This document shows, in pieces, positions 34,256-46,459 of a stretch of 64,000 nt of DNA (its first letter is position 1; every line of letters begins with the position of its first letter). Position numbers and translations under genes: made by a program. The notes under the pieces are model-generated. The model had not been told where the DNA came from, did no database searches, and was given only the letters and a program-made list of their open reading frames with translations. This DNA is from Conus ventricosus (lineage: Eukaryota; Mollusca; Gastropoda; Neogastropoda; Conidae), in contig CM031603.1 in NCBI GenBank assembly GCA_018398815.1, positions 1,090,847 to 1,154,846 of the forward strand. The letters are read 5' to 3'.

Positions 34256-34372
34256 CACAGTGGTCCAGGTGGATGTGACAAGGCAGTAGACATTCTCTAT
34301 CATGTGAACAAGGCCAGTAGGAATTCTCTACTCATTGTGAACAAGGCCTAAGGACATTCTCTACTCATTTTC
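34256..34372. repeat. Short degenerate tandem repeat, about 35-bp unit
   Basis: About three units around GTGAACAAGGCC and ATTCTCTACTCATT. Confidence 0.75.
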
Positions 34373-34404
34373 TATTTTGGTTGTTCTCTTCTTCTCTCTT
34401 GGCA

Positions 34405-34995
34405 TCACTTCAATGTGACGTGTTTCATCTGTTGCTTAAGTTGATGATCATACTTCAAAATGTGACGTGTTCATCTGTTGTTAAGTTGATGACATACCTT
34501 CCAAATGTGACGTGTTTCATCTTTGCTAAAGTTGATGATCATACCTTCCAAATGTGACGTGTTTCATCTGTTGCTAAAGTTGATGATCATACCTTCCAAT
34601 AATGTGAGTGTTTCATCTGTTTGCTTAAAGTTGATGATCATCCTTCCAAAATGTGACGTGTTTCATCTGTTGCTTAAAGTTGATGATCATACCTTCCAAA
34701 ATGTGACGTGTTTCATCTGTTGCTTAAAGTTGATGATCATACCTTCCAAAATGTGACGTGTTTCATCTGTTGCTTAAAGTTGATGATCATACCTTCCAAA
34801 ATGTGACGTGTTTCATCTGTTGCTTAAAGTTGATGATCATACCTTCCAAAATGTGACGTGTTTCATCTGTTGCTTAAAGTTGATGATCATACCTTCCAAA
34901 ATGTGAGTGTTTCATCTGTTGCTTAAAGTTGATGATCATACCTTCCAAAATGTGATGTGTTTCATCTGTTGCTTAAAGTTGATGATCATACACAA
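34405..34995. repeat. Minisatellite, 50-bp unit
   Basis: About 12 units around GATGATCATACCTTCCAAAA and TGTGACGTGTTTCATCTGTT. Each complete unit carries TGACGT, the half-site core of cAMP-response elements, though a repeat can hold this by chance. Confidence 0.95.
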
Positions 34996-35229
34996 TTTAT
35001 GACTGAAATGATATCTACAGCACCTTCTCCTTTCCATCCCACCAATGCCCTTCATCCAAGTGCCAGATGTTGTCATTGCATGTGAGTCTAAAAAGCAAAT
35101 TGCTTCTCTTATTTTCTGGTTTACTTAACTCGTGTAATCTTGTCTCATGGTAAGGGAAGATTGTGGACAGGGAGGTTGAGGATGTACGGGGGTGGGGAGG
35201 GACTAAGATGGAGGATAGGGAGGGGCGAT

Positions 35230-35325
35230 TTTGGATAGTGGTGTTTTGGATGGACAAACGAGCATGGATAGTGGTGTTTTGGATGGACAAACGAGCATGG
35301 ATAGTGGTGTTTTGGATGGACAAGC
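35230..35325. repeat. 33-bp tandem repeat, 3 copies
   Basis: Units around GATAGTGGTGTTTTGGATGG followed by ACAAACGAGCATG. The period of 11 codons creates a short minus-strand open frame. Confidence 0.93.
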
Positions 35326-35524
35326 GAGCGTAGACAGTTGATTTGGGGATTGGTGGAGGTGGGGAAAGACAGTAGTGAAGTTTTGTTTTGGAATGAAGAT
35401 GATGATTTAGCTTGCACAGTGTTAGGCAGTCTGCTCCTTTGTAAATCTAAGACAAGCTTTACAAGACTGTGTCTAGTACTGTCTGTGCTTTGAGGTATTT
35501 ATGTACCACAACAATGAGATGGAA

Positions 35525-35604
<80 letters not shown>

Positions 35605-35946
35605 CATTATAAAGTTATTTAAAGTATAATGTTGACCATTATATTTCTTGTTGATATGACTGGCTATCTTATTCTGAATTTTGCAGTTGGGATTTTATGT
35701 GAAATTTTGTTGAGTCTGTGTTGTATCTACAGACTGAGTGTTTTGAAACTTGTCACAGTAGCATTTCTGAGCCGTGTTAATTGTCTCCAGTCCTTCAACA
35801 TACCGATGTCTGTGTTGAGAATGAAGACAAAGCTCTGAAATAAGATGCAGTTCACATCCTCATCTGTCGATATACCCTGTGACTTTGTCTCTCATGAATA
35901 TGATATATTGCAAAGCAAAAAAAAAAAAAAGAATAAAATGTTAGTG
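35326..35946. other. Unique spacer with (GT)n(GA)n microsatellite; no gene seen
   Basis: (GT)n at 35,529-35,568 then (GA)n to about 35,600. A poly-A run (35,916-35,931) followed by GAATAAAATG resembles a 3'-UTR or retroposon end, but no linked coding sequence was found. Confidence 0.45.
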
Positions 35947-35948
35947 TA

Positions 35949-37711
35949 CCGTAAAGTTCGGTCTATTGAGCGCACCTGTATATAAGCCGCACCCACTAAA
36001 TTTTAAAAAAATCTGAACTTTTTCCACAAATAAGCCGCACCGGTTTATAAGCCGCAGATATATACAATAAAAATAAAGTTCATATTATCGAATTTATTCA
36101 GTGTCATCATCGTCATGTCCGCTAAATCCACTGGAGTCTTCTTCTTCGGTGTCGGAGTTGAACAGCACTAGTAGCGCTTCCTCCGCCATCTTGTCACTGA
36201 CTTCAGCCTCGTTTTCACTGTCAATTTCCTCTTGAGGCAAGGTGAAGGTCGCTGCTGCTCCGTCGTCTGCTGCAGCACACAGTCCAGCCTTCCGAAAACC
36301 ATTGATGATGGTGGACTGCTTTACTTTACCCCATGCGGTCAGGATCCACTGGCAGACTTGAGCAAAGCTTGCTCGTCGCAAGCGGCCAGTTTTGGTGAAT
36401 GATTTTTTCCGCTGGTCATCCAAGTTTCCCACTCAACACGCAGTGCCACTTTGAATGCACGATTGACACTGATGTCGAGTGGTTGCAAGTATTTCGTTGT
36501 GCCTCCTGGGATCACTGCTGGAATTGAGTTGGTCTTTCTGATAGCTTCTTTTACAGAGTCAGTTATGTGGGCCCTCATACTATCCAAAACCAGCATGGCC
36601 TTATTCCGGCGAAAGAACCCTCCTGGTCGCTTGCCGTAGCACTCTGTCAGCCATTCCTTCATTAAGGTTTCCTGCATCCACCCTTTCTTATTGACTTTTA
36701 CGACGATTTCTTTTGGGAAATTTTCCTTTGGCATTGTAATCCGTTTAAAAATCACCATTGGTGGAAGCTTTTCTCCCGATGCTGTGCAGCTCAGAACACA
36801 AGTAAAGTGGGTTTTTTCATGACCAGTTGTTTTCAGCGTGACGGACGACTCTCCTTTTTTGTTTACAGTCCGACTGAGAGGCAAGTCAAAAGTCAAAGGG
36901 ACTTCATCCATATTTATGATGTCTTGCGGACCAATGAAATTCTCGGCTTTTATTTCCTGTGTGAAATTCCGAAAGTTTGTGAGTTTTTCTTCGAAGTCAG
37001 GAGGGAGTTTTTGACAGAGAGTTGTTCTTACCCTAATGGATAGGCCTTTTCTCCTAAAAAATCTGAGACACCACGATGGCCCACCTTTGAAATCATCGAT
37101 GTCCTTTTCTGCAGCGATTGTTCTTGCTTTCAGTCTGATCTGAACTGTGGAAACGCCTCGGCCATTTGCTCTCTGTGTGTTGACCCAGTCTTCGAGGTCG
37201 TTTTCTAATTCAGGCCATCTGCACTTCTTCCCTCTAAAGGGCCTTTGTCGTCTTCTTGCAATGAGACAGTTCTCCGCGCTGCTTCCTCCAACGTCATATC
37301 ATCGATTCATTTATTCCGAGCTCCTGTGCTGCTGCTCGATTGCCTTTTTCGATGGCCAGGTCGATCGCCTTCAACTTGAAAGCTGCATCGTAGCATTTCG
37401 TCGCGTTTTCGGCATGATGAGGGTGTGTGCTTGAGCAAATGATCTGAATGTGTCAGTGTGTGCGGGTTTGATTTAAAAATGTGAGCAGTTAACACTGTAA
37501 CAATGTGAACAGTTAACACTTTAACATGGCGCTCATCGAAAAATTCCATGAACAGTAAACACGATATGGTGAGTTACAGAGAAGCTAAAATAGACGAGGT
37601 GTAATGCTCCTGGAATCGGAAAAAATCCGCAAATAAGCCGCATCGTTGTTTAAGCCGCAGGGTTTTTAAGCTGGGGAAAAAAGTCGCGGCTTTTTAGTCC
37701 GAACTTTACGG
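35949..37711 (-). mobile_element. Full-length pogo/Tigger-like DNA transposon (1,763 bp)
   Basis: Perfect 13-bp terminal inverted repeats, CCGTAAAGTTCGG at 35,949-35,961 and its complement at 37,699-37,711, are flanked on both sides by TA (35,947-35,948 and 37,712-37,713). TA is the target duplication of the Tc1/mariner/pogo superfamily. Subterminal copies of TAAGCCGCA lie on the same strand at both ends, three on the left and two on the right. The interior is one minus-strand transposase gene. Apart from its frame breaks it looks complete. Confidence 0.93.
36094..37415 (-). pseudogene. pogo/Tigger-like transposase (HTH, CENP-B type DNA-binding, DDE), broken by indels
   Basis: Read on the minus strand, the order is as follows. 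A psq/CENP-B-type helix-turn-helix runs over about 37,290-37,385 (YDAAFKLKAIDLA, then RAAAQELGINES). A second DNA-binding segment follows at about 37,010-37,215 (CRWPELENDLEDWVN, then PSWCLRFFRRKGLS). The DDE domain starts at MDEVPLTFDLP (36,911 down). The catalytic aspartates are all present: MDEV, LVLDSMRAH (36,580-36,605) and LQPLDISVN (about 36,475), with 35 residues between the second and third. The C-terminus is acidic (DTEEEDSS). Defects are a frame change near the start, an in-frame TGA after INESMI, a frame change near 37,215, and a one-base loss in an A6 run near 36,410 joining the last frame. The start codon is uncertain; the ATG at 37,415 is the nearest. The transposase would cut and paste the element. 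As it stands it is not translatable in one frame. Confidence 0.88.
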
Positions 37712-37713
37712 TA

Positions 37714-37895
37714 CTTGTAATGGTTGAATTTTACGTCCTCATAGCGAATTTTTAGAAGTCCCCATAGCCTCTTAGCTGTAGGGGCAGTCAACTGTCAGAG
37801 GTTCACAGTGTCTAGGGCATGGCATGGAAGGCGGTGCCCATCCCTCTCCTTCTGCTGCGTTTAACCTTCCCTGAACTGAATCAGGTACTGTTCAG
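37714..37895. other. Unique flank of the pogo-like element
   Basis: No repeat or coding feature recognised before the next minisatellite. Confidence 0.4.
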
Positions 37896-38205
37896 TGTGT
37901 TGCCAGAGAGCGTTTTTAAGCCAGAAAACCAGACACATGTCGGGTTTTCGAACTTATGGCTGTCATCTTTGCAGTGTTGCCAGAGAGTGTTTTTTATCTC
38001 AGAAAACCTGACTGATGTCTGGTTCGAACTTATGGCTGTCATCTTTGCAGTGTTGCCAGAGAGTGTTTTTTATGTCAGAAAACCTGACTGATGTCCTAGT
38101 TCGAACTTATGGCTGTCATCTTTGCAGTGTTGCCAGAGAGTGTTTTTATGTCAGAAAACCAGACTGATGTCTGGTTCGAACTTATGGCTGTCATCTTTGC
38201 AGGCA
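37896..38205. repeat. Minisatellite, about 76-bp unit
   Basis: Four units around TGTTGCCAGAGAGTGTTTTT and GGTTCGAACTTATGGCTGTC. Confidence 0.93.
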
Positions 38206-38354
38206 AACGCTCTGACCTTTTGGCTACAAACCCCTCCGTGTTGTACATAGTTTGAATCTTATCAGTATTTGTGGATTCAGTTTAACAGAAAGGCTGTGGA
38301 TGGCATGGAGGGGGGACGGGGGGGGGTGGAGGGAAGTGTTTGGGTGGGGAGTGG

Positions 38355-38406
38355 GTTTCTTCTTCTTCTTCTTCCTAAAATACTGGTTCACTCAAAAACG
38401 AGTAGT
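38355..38406 (-). mobile_element. LINE 3' tail, extremely 5'-truncated copy
   Basis: On the plus strand, (TTC)n is followed by AAAATACTGGTTCACTCAAA and AACGAGTAG. This is the same terminal module found at 56,165, 58,912 and 63,728. Only about 35 bases of element remain plus the simple-repeat end. Confidence 0.75.
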
Positions 38407-38530
38407 TTGTATAAATACAAACAGTTGCTTGTGTAACTGCTACGCCAAGTTTGAAGATTATTCAAAGTATATCAGTTTGTATGAAGACATGCAGTTGCTT
38501 GTATAAGTGCTGCGCCAAGTGCTGTGTTTT
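38390..38530. repeat. Short duplicated segment
   Basis: Two diverged copies of a CAGTTGCTTGTRTAASTGCT and RCGCCAAGT segment about 80 bases apart. Confidence 0.6.
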
Positions 38531-38579
38531 TGTGGATGCTTTTTGCAGTGGCTTGGAGAAGCAGCTTGTGGTGTGTCAT

Positions 38580-38830
38580 TTCAGCGCAGCGCCAGAGGGA
38601 GGCGTCTTCATTCCTCGTCCAATCATTTCTGGGCCAGTCTTTCAGTGGTCAGATTGGACTGTCGTAATCCTCAGAGGAAGGCGTCTTCATTCCTCGTCCA
38701 ATCATTTCAGCAGAGGAAGGCGTCTTCATTCCTCGCCAATCATTTCAGCAGAGGAAGGCGTCTTCATTCCTCTTCCAATCACTTCTGGGCCAGTCTTTCA
38801 GTGGTCAGATCGGACTGCCATAATCCTAGA
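38580..38830. repeat. Minisatellite-like repeat, 39-bp and longer units
   Basis: Four copies of GAGGAAGGCGTCTTCATTCC followed by TCGTCCAATCATTTC. The outer two also share TGGGCCAGTCTTTCAGTGGT. Confidence 0.9.
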
Positions 38831-40165
38831 GAGTGCTGTTGTGTCTGTTCATGTCTGAGTTCATATAACCTTCAATGTGCTTCCTGGGTCCACCTGCACC
38901 CAGACTCACAGAACAGTGGGTGGAACTATCAGAACACTGAAATGAAATTCTAGGTGCCTTTCAAAAACCCAGTTTCAGGGTTCATACCAAGCCCTGGAAG
39001 TCTGAAAAAAATGGAAAGGAGTTTTCCAGGGGTGGAAAACTCTTGAACAATGCTCTTCTTTCTTGCAGAGTCTGGAAAAGTCTGGAAATTTTTTGTGGAT
39101 CATGACCTCACGTTTTTTTTTTCACGTTAATTCTCAAAAGTATAAATTGATATCAGAAAAATTGAGCACATGCTTGCACATGTTTTCCAGTGTGTTGTGC
39201 ATGTTGTCTGCTCTCAGTATTTTGTTAAAAAAAATCATTCAGAAGCCTGAAAAAGTATGGGGAAAAGTATGGAATTGTCTTTTGTTAAGCTGACAGGGAC
39301 GCTGTAATTTTAGTCAGTGTCAACAAATTTTGGTGTGTGGCACTTCTAAAGGAAAAGAAAGAATCAGTTGTGTTATTTGAACTGTACACATCCAGTGAAG
39401 CACAAGTTCTGGTTGACCCATATTTCAAAGAGAGGTGATTGGATACCCCAGCCCACTGAACCTGTGTGCAGGTGGCCTTGTTGAAAGTCTGAACTTTTTA
39501 GGACAGTGATGGGTATGGGTCTGTCAAGACGCACAGCAGCTGAACAGGGATGAACACCCTGAAAGCAGACGGCAAAGCCTGTGTGAAATGCATGGGTACT
39601 AGCAGACCTGCACCGTTTAGACCGTGTTGTGAAAGTGATGTCTGGCGAAGGATACTTTTGTGGTGGTTATTTGGGGACGTTCGGAAGACATCCCAGTGAA
39701 CAGAGCAAAAACGGGTCGTTTCATTCCTTTTGCCAAGCTATGCGATTTTGAGTGTGTGGATGTACAGCCTATTTGTTGGATAATTGGAGAAATAAGAACA
39801 GCCAAATTTTGACATTTATTTGGCCTCTACCTCCCTGTTCACCCCCTTTCCCCTCCACTGTTTTCCTTCCCTCCCCTTCATAACCGCCCTCACCTCCACC
39901 CCCCCACATCTGTGAACAACAGATTTCCATATGATGACATCTGCAGTTGTATCACAGCTCTGATGGTGTTATTTCCCCCCTTTGGGTTTTTTGGTCTCCC
40001 CCTTTTCCTTCAGGTGGTTGCTGTTCTGACAGGTAGTCTCCCCTGTCCAATGACCTGCCTCCCTCATTCCACTGGTGTTAGGCAGGCAGGGAGATCGGCC
40101 TGTGCTGGAGGTGGCCCTGTGAAGGAAGGGGAGGGGTGGGGTGGGGGGATGAATGACACAGGAGT
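38831..40165. other. Unique stretch; no gene seen
   Basis: No recognisable exon, RNA gene or repeat apart from pyrimidine-rich DNA at 39,825-39,905. The phrase CTGGAAAAGTCTGGAA with variants is repeated in 39,000-39,260. Confidence 0.45.
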
Positions 40166-40412
40166 GTCATGAAGGAAATGACCTCCACAAACCCATCAGA
40201 CTTCACTGTGGTCTGAACCTGAAGTGAAACATGTCAGTGTTTGTTGCCATGAAGGAAATGACCTCCACAAAACCCATCAGACTTTTACTCTGGGCCGAAC
40301 CTGAAGTGAAACATGTCGGTGTTTGTTGCCATGAAGGAAATGACCTCCACAAACCCATCAGACTTCACTCTGGGCCGAACTGAAGTGAAACATGTCAGTG
40401 TTTGTTGCCAGT
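40166..40412. repeat. Minisatellite, about 80-bp unit, 3 copies
   Basis: Units around CATGAAGGAAATGACCTCCA and GAAGTGAAACATGTCAGTGT. Confidence 0.93.
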
Positions 40413-41934
40413 CATGGATTGATTTCTGTTCTTCACATACATTTGTATGCCCCAGTAGTTAAACGCCATAAACAAGCATGAACTTGTTCTCATTCACACA
40501 TCCGCTCACATTTGTACCTTCATCATTACATGCTCATTTTAACTGTACTACCTTTTCATTTTGTTTGCCAGACCTTGTTCTGTTTTCTTACTCAGCTTTG
40601 GGTAGGATTCACTTAGAAGGCAAGAATCAAGGAGCCCAGCCTTCTGCTCTCCTGCGTATGAGGAGGGTATTGTTGACTGTATCAAAGTGACTCCTTTTTT
40701 GTTTTGTTGGTGGTGTTGCTGAAAGCTTGTCTATTCATTGGAACACAGTGGAATGTTTACTGGGAGGAGATGGGTTTAAACCCCTTCAGAATATCCTTTC
40801 ATGTGTACCAGAAATTCCCTGATCTGAAAAACATTTGAGGTTGAAGGTCTTCATCAGACAAGGGGACTGCTTGTAGGAAAGGCCTGTCTGTATCCGTTCA
40901 TTTCATGGATGATAACCAGTTCCAGAAGGGATCTTTGTTGTCGTTGTGAATGTCCAAGGGCAGTTAAGAGTGGAGACACCTGATTTAATGCTACAGGAGT
41001 TTCCCTCCTTGGTGTTGTGGGACAAACTGCCTGTGAACTAGTCACACTTGACACTTCTTTATGCTCCACTGCCGGTGGGTATGGTGTTCTTACTGTCAGT
41101 TGTTACTGCAGGCACAACCTGTAGAACTTTGCATAGCAAGTTGTGATCACACCTCATGTGTGTGGCATTGCTGTTCAGTGAAGACCCATCAGTTTTGACA
41201 TTTGCCTGGGTTGTTTTTGTTTTTGTTGTTTTGGGTTTGTTTTGATAGAAGCCTTATTGAAGTTGTGAAACTTGTCATGAAATTTTCATCACATCTTTCT
41301 CTTCTTTTTAAAATGATTTTGAAACTCCTGAATGGAGGTGTACCCACTTTGTCTCATCGTTACGTTGTTAATGAAAAGATGTTTTACGTTCTGTTTATGT
41401 GTGTGTGCATGCGTGCCTGTATGAAGGAATGACAGTGCATATGTGAGAGAGAAAATCACTAATGTTCTGTAAAAAGTGGGCAGAGGTAGAGTGATGTGAG
41501 GCGTGACGGTGTAACATTAGACTGACGGACGGGCTGGTTACAACCAACCTAATTTTTACCACAGCATTTTTTTTTTAACATTTACTGTTGCTGTTTTGGT
41601 TGTTGTGTTATCAGTCACTGAATGAATTGATTTGGATCATTTCTACTCGGTGAAATGTACAGAAACAGGCCGAGACTCGGTGTACACTTAGACAACCTGC
41701 CTCTCCAGCTTAGTCTTCCAGCCATGAACTCTAGGTTTTAGCTCATAAAGATTGATTCACATCTTTTGTGATGCATTTTTCTTATGCTTGTATTTTTGTC
41801 CAGTGTTGCTCTTGATTTTTTAAAAAAAAAAACATTTTTCAAGTTCAAAAAGTTCAATCCATACTGGGGTGTAAACTGCCAATGTATCTCATGAACGGAG
41901 TGTGGACCTGTGTTGTGCATCTGTCTCCGTCTCT
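40413..41934. other. Unique stretch; no gene seen
   Basis: AT-rich, non-repetitive. Short frames on both strands without recognised domains; it could be intronic. Confidence 0.45.
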
Positions 41935-42036
41935 GTTTCAATTTGCTGTGGTCATTGACAGCCTGTTTCTGTTTCAATTTGCTGTGGTCATTGACAGCCT
42001 GTTTCTGTTTCAATTTGCTGTGGTCATTGACAGCCG
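41935..42036. repeat. 36-bp tandem repeat, 3 copies
   Basis: Units around GTTTCAATTTGCTGTGGTCA followed by TTGACAGCCTGTTTCT. The period is twelve codons, so the minus-strand frame through it is a repeat effect. Confidence 0.95.
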
Positions 42037-42129
42037 TAGGATGACAGCATCTGCTGCAGTTGTGTGTAGGGCTGTGTTGGCCTGTGTTGACATCTGGGGG
42101 TTGCAGCAAGGAATCAAGTCTGATCATTG

Positions 42130-42660
42130 ACAGGAGAAGGGGAGGCCATCAGACCTGGGGTGACAGGAATAGTGACAGGCAAGCTCTCTGGCCAGTGAGT
42201 ATGGTCAGTCACCAATGACAGGAATAGTGACAGGCAAGCTCTCTGGCCAGTGGGTATGGTCAGTCACCAATGACAGAATAGTGACAGGCAAGCTCTCTGG
42301 CCAGTGAGTCATGGTCAGTCACCAGTGACAGGAATAGTGACAGGCAAGCTCACTGGCCAGTGAGTATGGTCAGTCACCAATGACAGGAATAGTCACAGGC
42401 AAGCTCTCTGGCCAGTGAGTCATGGTCAGTCACCAGTGACAGGAATAGTGACAGGCAAGCTCACTGGCCAGTGAGTATGGTCAGTCACCAGTGACAGGAA
42501 TAGTGACAGGCAAGCTCTCTGGCCAGTGAGTATGGTCAGTCACCAGTGACAGGAACAGTGACAGGCAAGCTCTCTGGCCAGTGAGTATGGTCAGTCACCA
42601 GTGACAGGAATAGTGACAGGCAAGCTCTCTGGCCAGTGAGTCATGGTCAGTCACCAGTGC
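42130..42660. repeat. Minisatellite, about 55-bp unit
   Basis: Nine to ten units around CAGGAATAGTGACAGGCAAG and GTATGGTCAGTCACCAGTGA. It contains the core GTCACCAGTGACAGG, shared with the array at 47.3 kb. Confidence 0.95.
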
Positions 42661-44608
42661 CAAGGTTAGACTAGGTAGGGCCAAAGGAAATGTGAAGTGA
42701 AAAATGTCCTTTTCCTTCTTCTGTCTCCATTTTCAGTTTGCCAATGCCCCACCTCCCTTTCCTTTTTTTTTTTTTTAAATTAATTTTCCTTTCAAGAAAA
42801 TATTGATAATATGGCCCACTGTTTTGCTTTTTTTTATTTTTTATTTTTGCCTCGGCTATTTAGAGTTTAACCAGAGTTGCAAATGAAGTAGTTGTTCTTC
42901 CGTTCTTTAGTGGAAGCACATTCAGTCTTCTGTGCTTTTGCAACATACGAAAATAATGTAGGAGATTTTATATCAAAGGTATGAATTTGCTGGTTTGCGT
43001 CAGTCATGCACATGCACTGATTGCCTGCCTTGTAGGAAGAGCTGTGCTGTGACTGCCAGTGTTCAGGTGTATAGTGTGAAACCAAGGTATTGTCAGGGCC
43101 AGGAAAAAAATGTCAGAGGGCTGTAGACAAATGTCTTTGTGTGAATTGTATGTGTACATACTTGTACAGTGTTTTGAAGTGGAATTGTGTCCGCTCAAGT
43201 CCAGAGTTTTAAGTGTGTGATATTTGTAAAAAGCAGAAAAACATTCTCTTTCTCTTCACTGCTTTCTTTATGCTCTCTATCTCTCCTTGCTGTCTGTACA
43301 AAAGAGATGATATCTTTGACTGGCATATCTAAGGTCCATATTTTCATGTGTGTGTTTTTCCATATCCTGTTAGACATATTCAAGAAATGTCTTTTCTTTC
43401 TGTTGTGAATTGGATGTCATGGCCAGAGCAAATTTGTAGCATCAGTAACAACTCATGATCAAAAATGAAGACTACTGAACACCCAGAATGGAAATCCGTA
43501 TGTTTTTGATAAGGCTTTTGAGACTGCCTGTTGGTTCTTCACCTGGAAGACCCAACACCTGTCCATCAGTGGTCGGCAATGCAGACGCTTGTGGTTTATT
43601 CAGTTTTTGTTGTTGTTTTCCCTTATTTTCACTATCTGTTGTGTGTGATGTCTTTTCTCCATCACCAACTGTTTCTTATTCTTTCAAATTCATTTCATTA
43701 TCCTACCCTCCCATTTGTTAAAAGGGATGAATAAAAGCATATCTTACACATGTATACATATACCGCCATTTGTTCCAGATTGTACCGTCATTTTGCTTCA
43801 GGTTATACTTTTGTATAATGTCCGTTTGTCCTCGGCCTTGTGGCTCTTACTGTGTTATTTCAACCTTAAAGCCATTACAGTCTGAAATTTTACACACATA
43901 CATGAGTTTTGGTTTGTTTGATTGGTTGTTTTTTTATTATAAGTTCTGTGATTATTTGTTTTCAAGTGGGGTTTTGGTTGACTTATTAAGTTTTGTACTT
44001 TAGAAAATTTGTTTTCTGTGTGCGTATGTATTGGTAATACTTTCTCCCAACATTTCGGTGCAGTTGTTTGTGAATTATTTTGATGTGAATTATTTTGATT
44101 TTTCTTTGCCAGTGTGACGAAGGTCGCTTGCATTATAATTGAGAAATCATCTACAAATTAGGTAGTTGTAAGCTGTGGTTATGAGATGGGTGAAAAACAG
44201 AACAGCAGAGGAGAAGAGTGAGCACTGAGCATTACAAGTTGTACTGGCATGATAGCAGCATTACTTCTACAGAGTGAAGCAAGAGTGTCAATGATGAAAT
44301 GTATAAAGTGTGTCCACCTGAAGACATTGATCTTCTGTTTCAAAATGTCCAGAACATTGAGTGTGCTCATGTCTGTGGGTGAATGTGTGCGTGGGTGTAA
44401 GTGTGTGTATGTATTTCTGCTCCTTCCGTCTTATCTTATGTTGTTCACTCTGATTGGGTAAATTTGGCAGATTTAATGAGGACAAGTCTTCTGCACACTG
44501 ATGCTGACTTACATAGTGAAATGCAAATGAATGCACAAAAACAAGGTGCAAAGGAACGCTTGTTCCACCTTTCCTGTGCGTAGCTAACGATTTTTGCATG
44601 TCATTCCT
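42661..44608. other. Unique AT-rich stretch; no gene seen
   Basis: Non-repetitive except short T runs. No frame resembles a known domain. TGTCTGTACAA and similar short words occur but are not distinctive. Confidence 0.45.
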
Positions 44609-45350
44609 CATGGGTCTCCACGGACCCTTGCCCCTTTCTGATGGAATGAACCCTAGCTGTACATCATGGGTCTCCACGGACCCTTGCCCCTTTCTGATGG
44701 AATAAACCCTAGCTGTATGTCATGGGTCTCCACGGACCCTTGCCCCTTTCTGATGGAATAAACCCTAGCTGTACATCATGGGTCTCCACGGACCCTTGCC
44801 CCTTTCTGATGGAATAAACCCTAGCTGTACATCATGGGTCTCCATGGACCCTTGCCCCTTTCTGATGGAATAAACCCTAGCTGTACGTCATGGGTCTCCA
44901 CGGACCCTTGCCCCTTTCTGATGGAATAAACCCTAGCTGTACATCATGGGTCTCCACGGACCCTTGCCCTTTTCTGATGGAATAAACCCTAGCTGTACGT
45001 CATGGGTCTCCACGGACCTTTGCCCCTTTCTGATGGAATGAACCCTAGCTGTACATCATGGGTCTCCACGGACCCTTGCCCTTTGTGACAGAATAAACCC
45101 TAGCTGTACGTCATGGGTCTCCACGGACCTTTGCCCCTTTCTGATGGAATGAACCCTTGCTGTACGTCATGGGTCTCCACGGACCTTTGCCCTTTGTGAC
45201 AGAATAAACCCTAGCTGTACATCATGGGTCTCCATGGACCCTTGCCCCTTTCTGATGGAATAAACCCTAGCTGTACGTCATGGGTCTCCACGGACCCTTG
45301 CCCCTTTCTGATGGAATAAACCCTAGCTGTACGTCATGGGTCTGCAGAAT
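44605..45350. repeat. Minisatellite, 56-bp unit
   Basis: About 13 highly similar units around CATGGGTCTCCACGGACCCT and TTCTGATGGAATAAACCCTA. Each unit includes AATAAA, which is repeat content and not evidence of 13 polyadenylation sites. A few units carry a CTTTGTGACAGAATAAA variant. Confidence 0.96.
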
Positions 45351-45924
45351 TCACACTTTAAAAAATAAATAAACAAAGCAGTGCCATAGTTTTGTTTTAC
45401 TTGTTTACTCTCTTTGTAAACAAAAACCATGAGGGGCAATGCTTTTGTGACAAAAGTCATCACATTTTATGGAGATAACATAAAATCTAAGTTTTGAAGT
45501 GAAATTGAAAATCAGACTTTTATTAGCCATGATCTATTATCATTATTGTTGTTAGCGAAGGTTGATACACCAGCGATATGAAACAGACCAATGATGTTTC
45601 AACAAGTATGTCTTCTTCAGATGTTCCAACCAACAGACAGCACAAGCATACAGCACTGAGCTGTCTGCGGAGTATTTTTTTGAGGGAGTTTAGATGTCTG
45701 TGGTTTGCAGCCCTGAAGAATTCATCATCAGTGAAACTTCTGATATAGCACCTATCTTTCATTAGAAACCAAGCTTAAGCACACTTTCATTTACACAGTA
45801 CACAGCCTACCTGAGTAGACCGACTAAAGAGCCACCCGCTGGTGTGAATCATTCCTGTGTTATTCAGTCAAATATCATTCACTCAGTTTTTCATTCATTC
45901 CTTTGATTTTTTTTTCATGGAGGA
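45351..45924. other. Unique stretch; no gene seen
   Basis: A minus-strand open frame of 79 codons ends near 45,523 without recognisable features. Confidence 0.4.
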
Positions 45925-46175
45925 TGCGTTCTTTGTGTATTATGTGTTATCCACATCAACGGCCAGACAGGCCTTCTCTTCTCTAAGCTGGCGATGGAAT
46001 GCTACTTGAGCACAAGATACAGAACTTCAGAGGATTTTTCAGGAGATGGAATCAGAATCAATGTTCCCTGTATGGGAAAAATTCCCCAGAACCAAAACGA
46101 GTTGGGAGTAGATTCGAACCAGTGACTCTAGGATCACAAATCCAGTGCTTTACCAACCAAAGTATTCTGGTCCAA
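45925..46175 (-). mobile_element. Diverged tRNA-derived SINE, minus strand
   Basis: On the minus strand, a box-A-like GGTTGGTAAAGCACTGG is followed by box B (CTGGTTCGAATC). The body matches the plus-strand family (TGGGGAATTTTTCCC for the CCCTCGGAGTT region, and AGAGAAGGCCTGTCTGGCC for AGAGAAGGCCAGTTTGGCC). It is an older copy of the 0-5 kb family. Confidence 0.75.
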
Positions 46176-46334
46176 TATATTTGACATATCTATAGAAAAT
46201 ATCTATCCAAAATTTACTTTTCTGGACTGTATTGTGTATGAAATAAAGTGTTGCTTTGCACCTTGGTTTTTTTTTTTCTTTTCTATTTTACCTTTTTTTT
46301 GTTTTCATTAACGTTGCAGTCCGTTTAATTAGCC

Positions 46335-46455
46335 TGACACAGTGACTGACACAGTGACTGACACAGTGACTGACCAGTGACTGACCAGTGACTGACCAGT
46401 GCCTGACACAGTGACTGACACAGTGACTGACACAGTGACTGACCAGTGACTGACC
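46335..46455. repeat. 11/12-bp tandem repeat
   Basis: About eleven units alternating GACTGACACAGT and GACTGACCAGT. Confidence 0.95.
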
Positions 46456-46459
46456 TGCT

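Noticed and set aside
38030..38175. Box-B-like GGTTCGAACTT as a tRNA-derived element
   Set aside because: It recurs only as part of a 76-bp minisatellite and has no box A at tRNA spacing.
44605..45350. Series of polyadenylation signals
   Set aside because: AATAAA is part of a 56-bp minisatellite unit, with no linked coding sequence.
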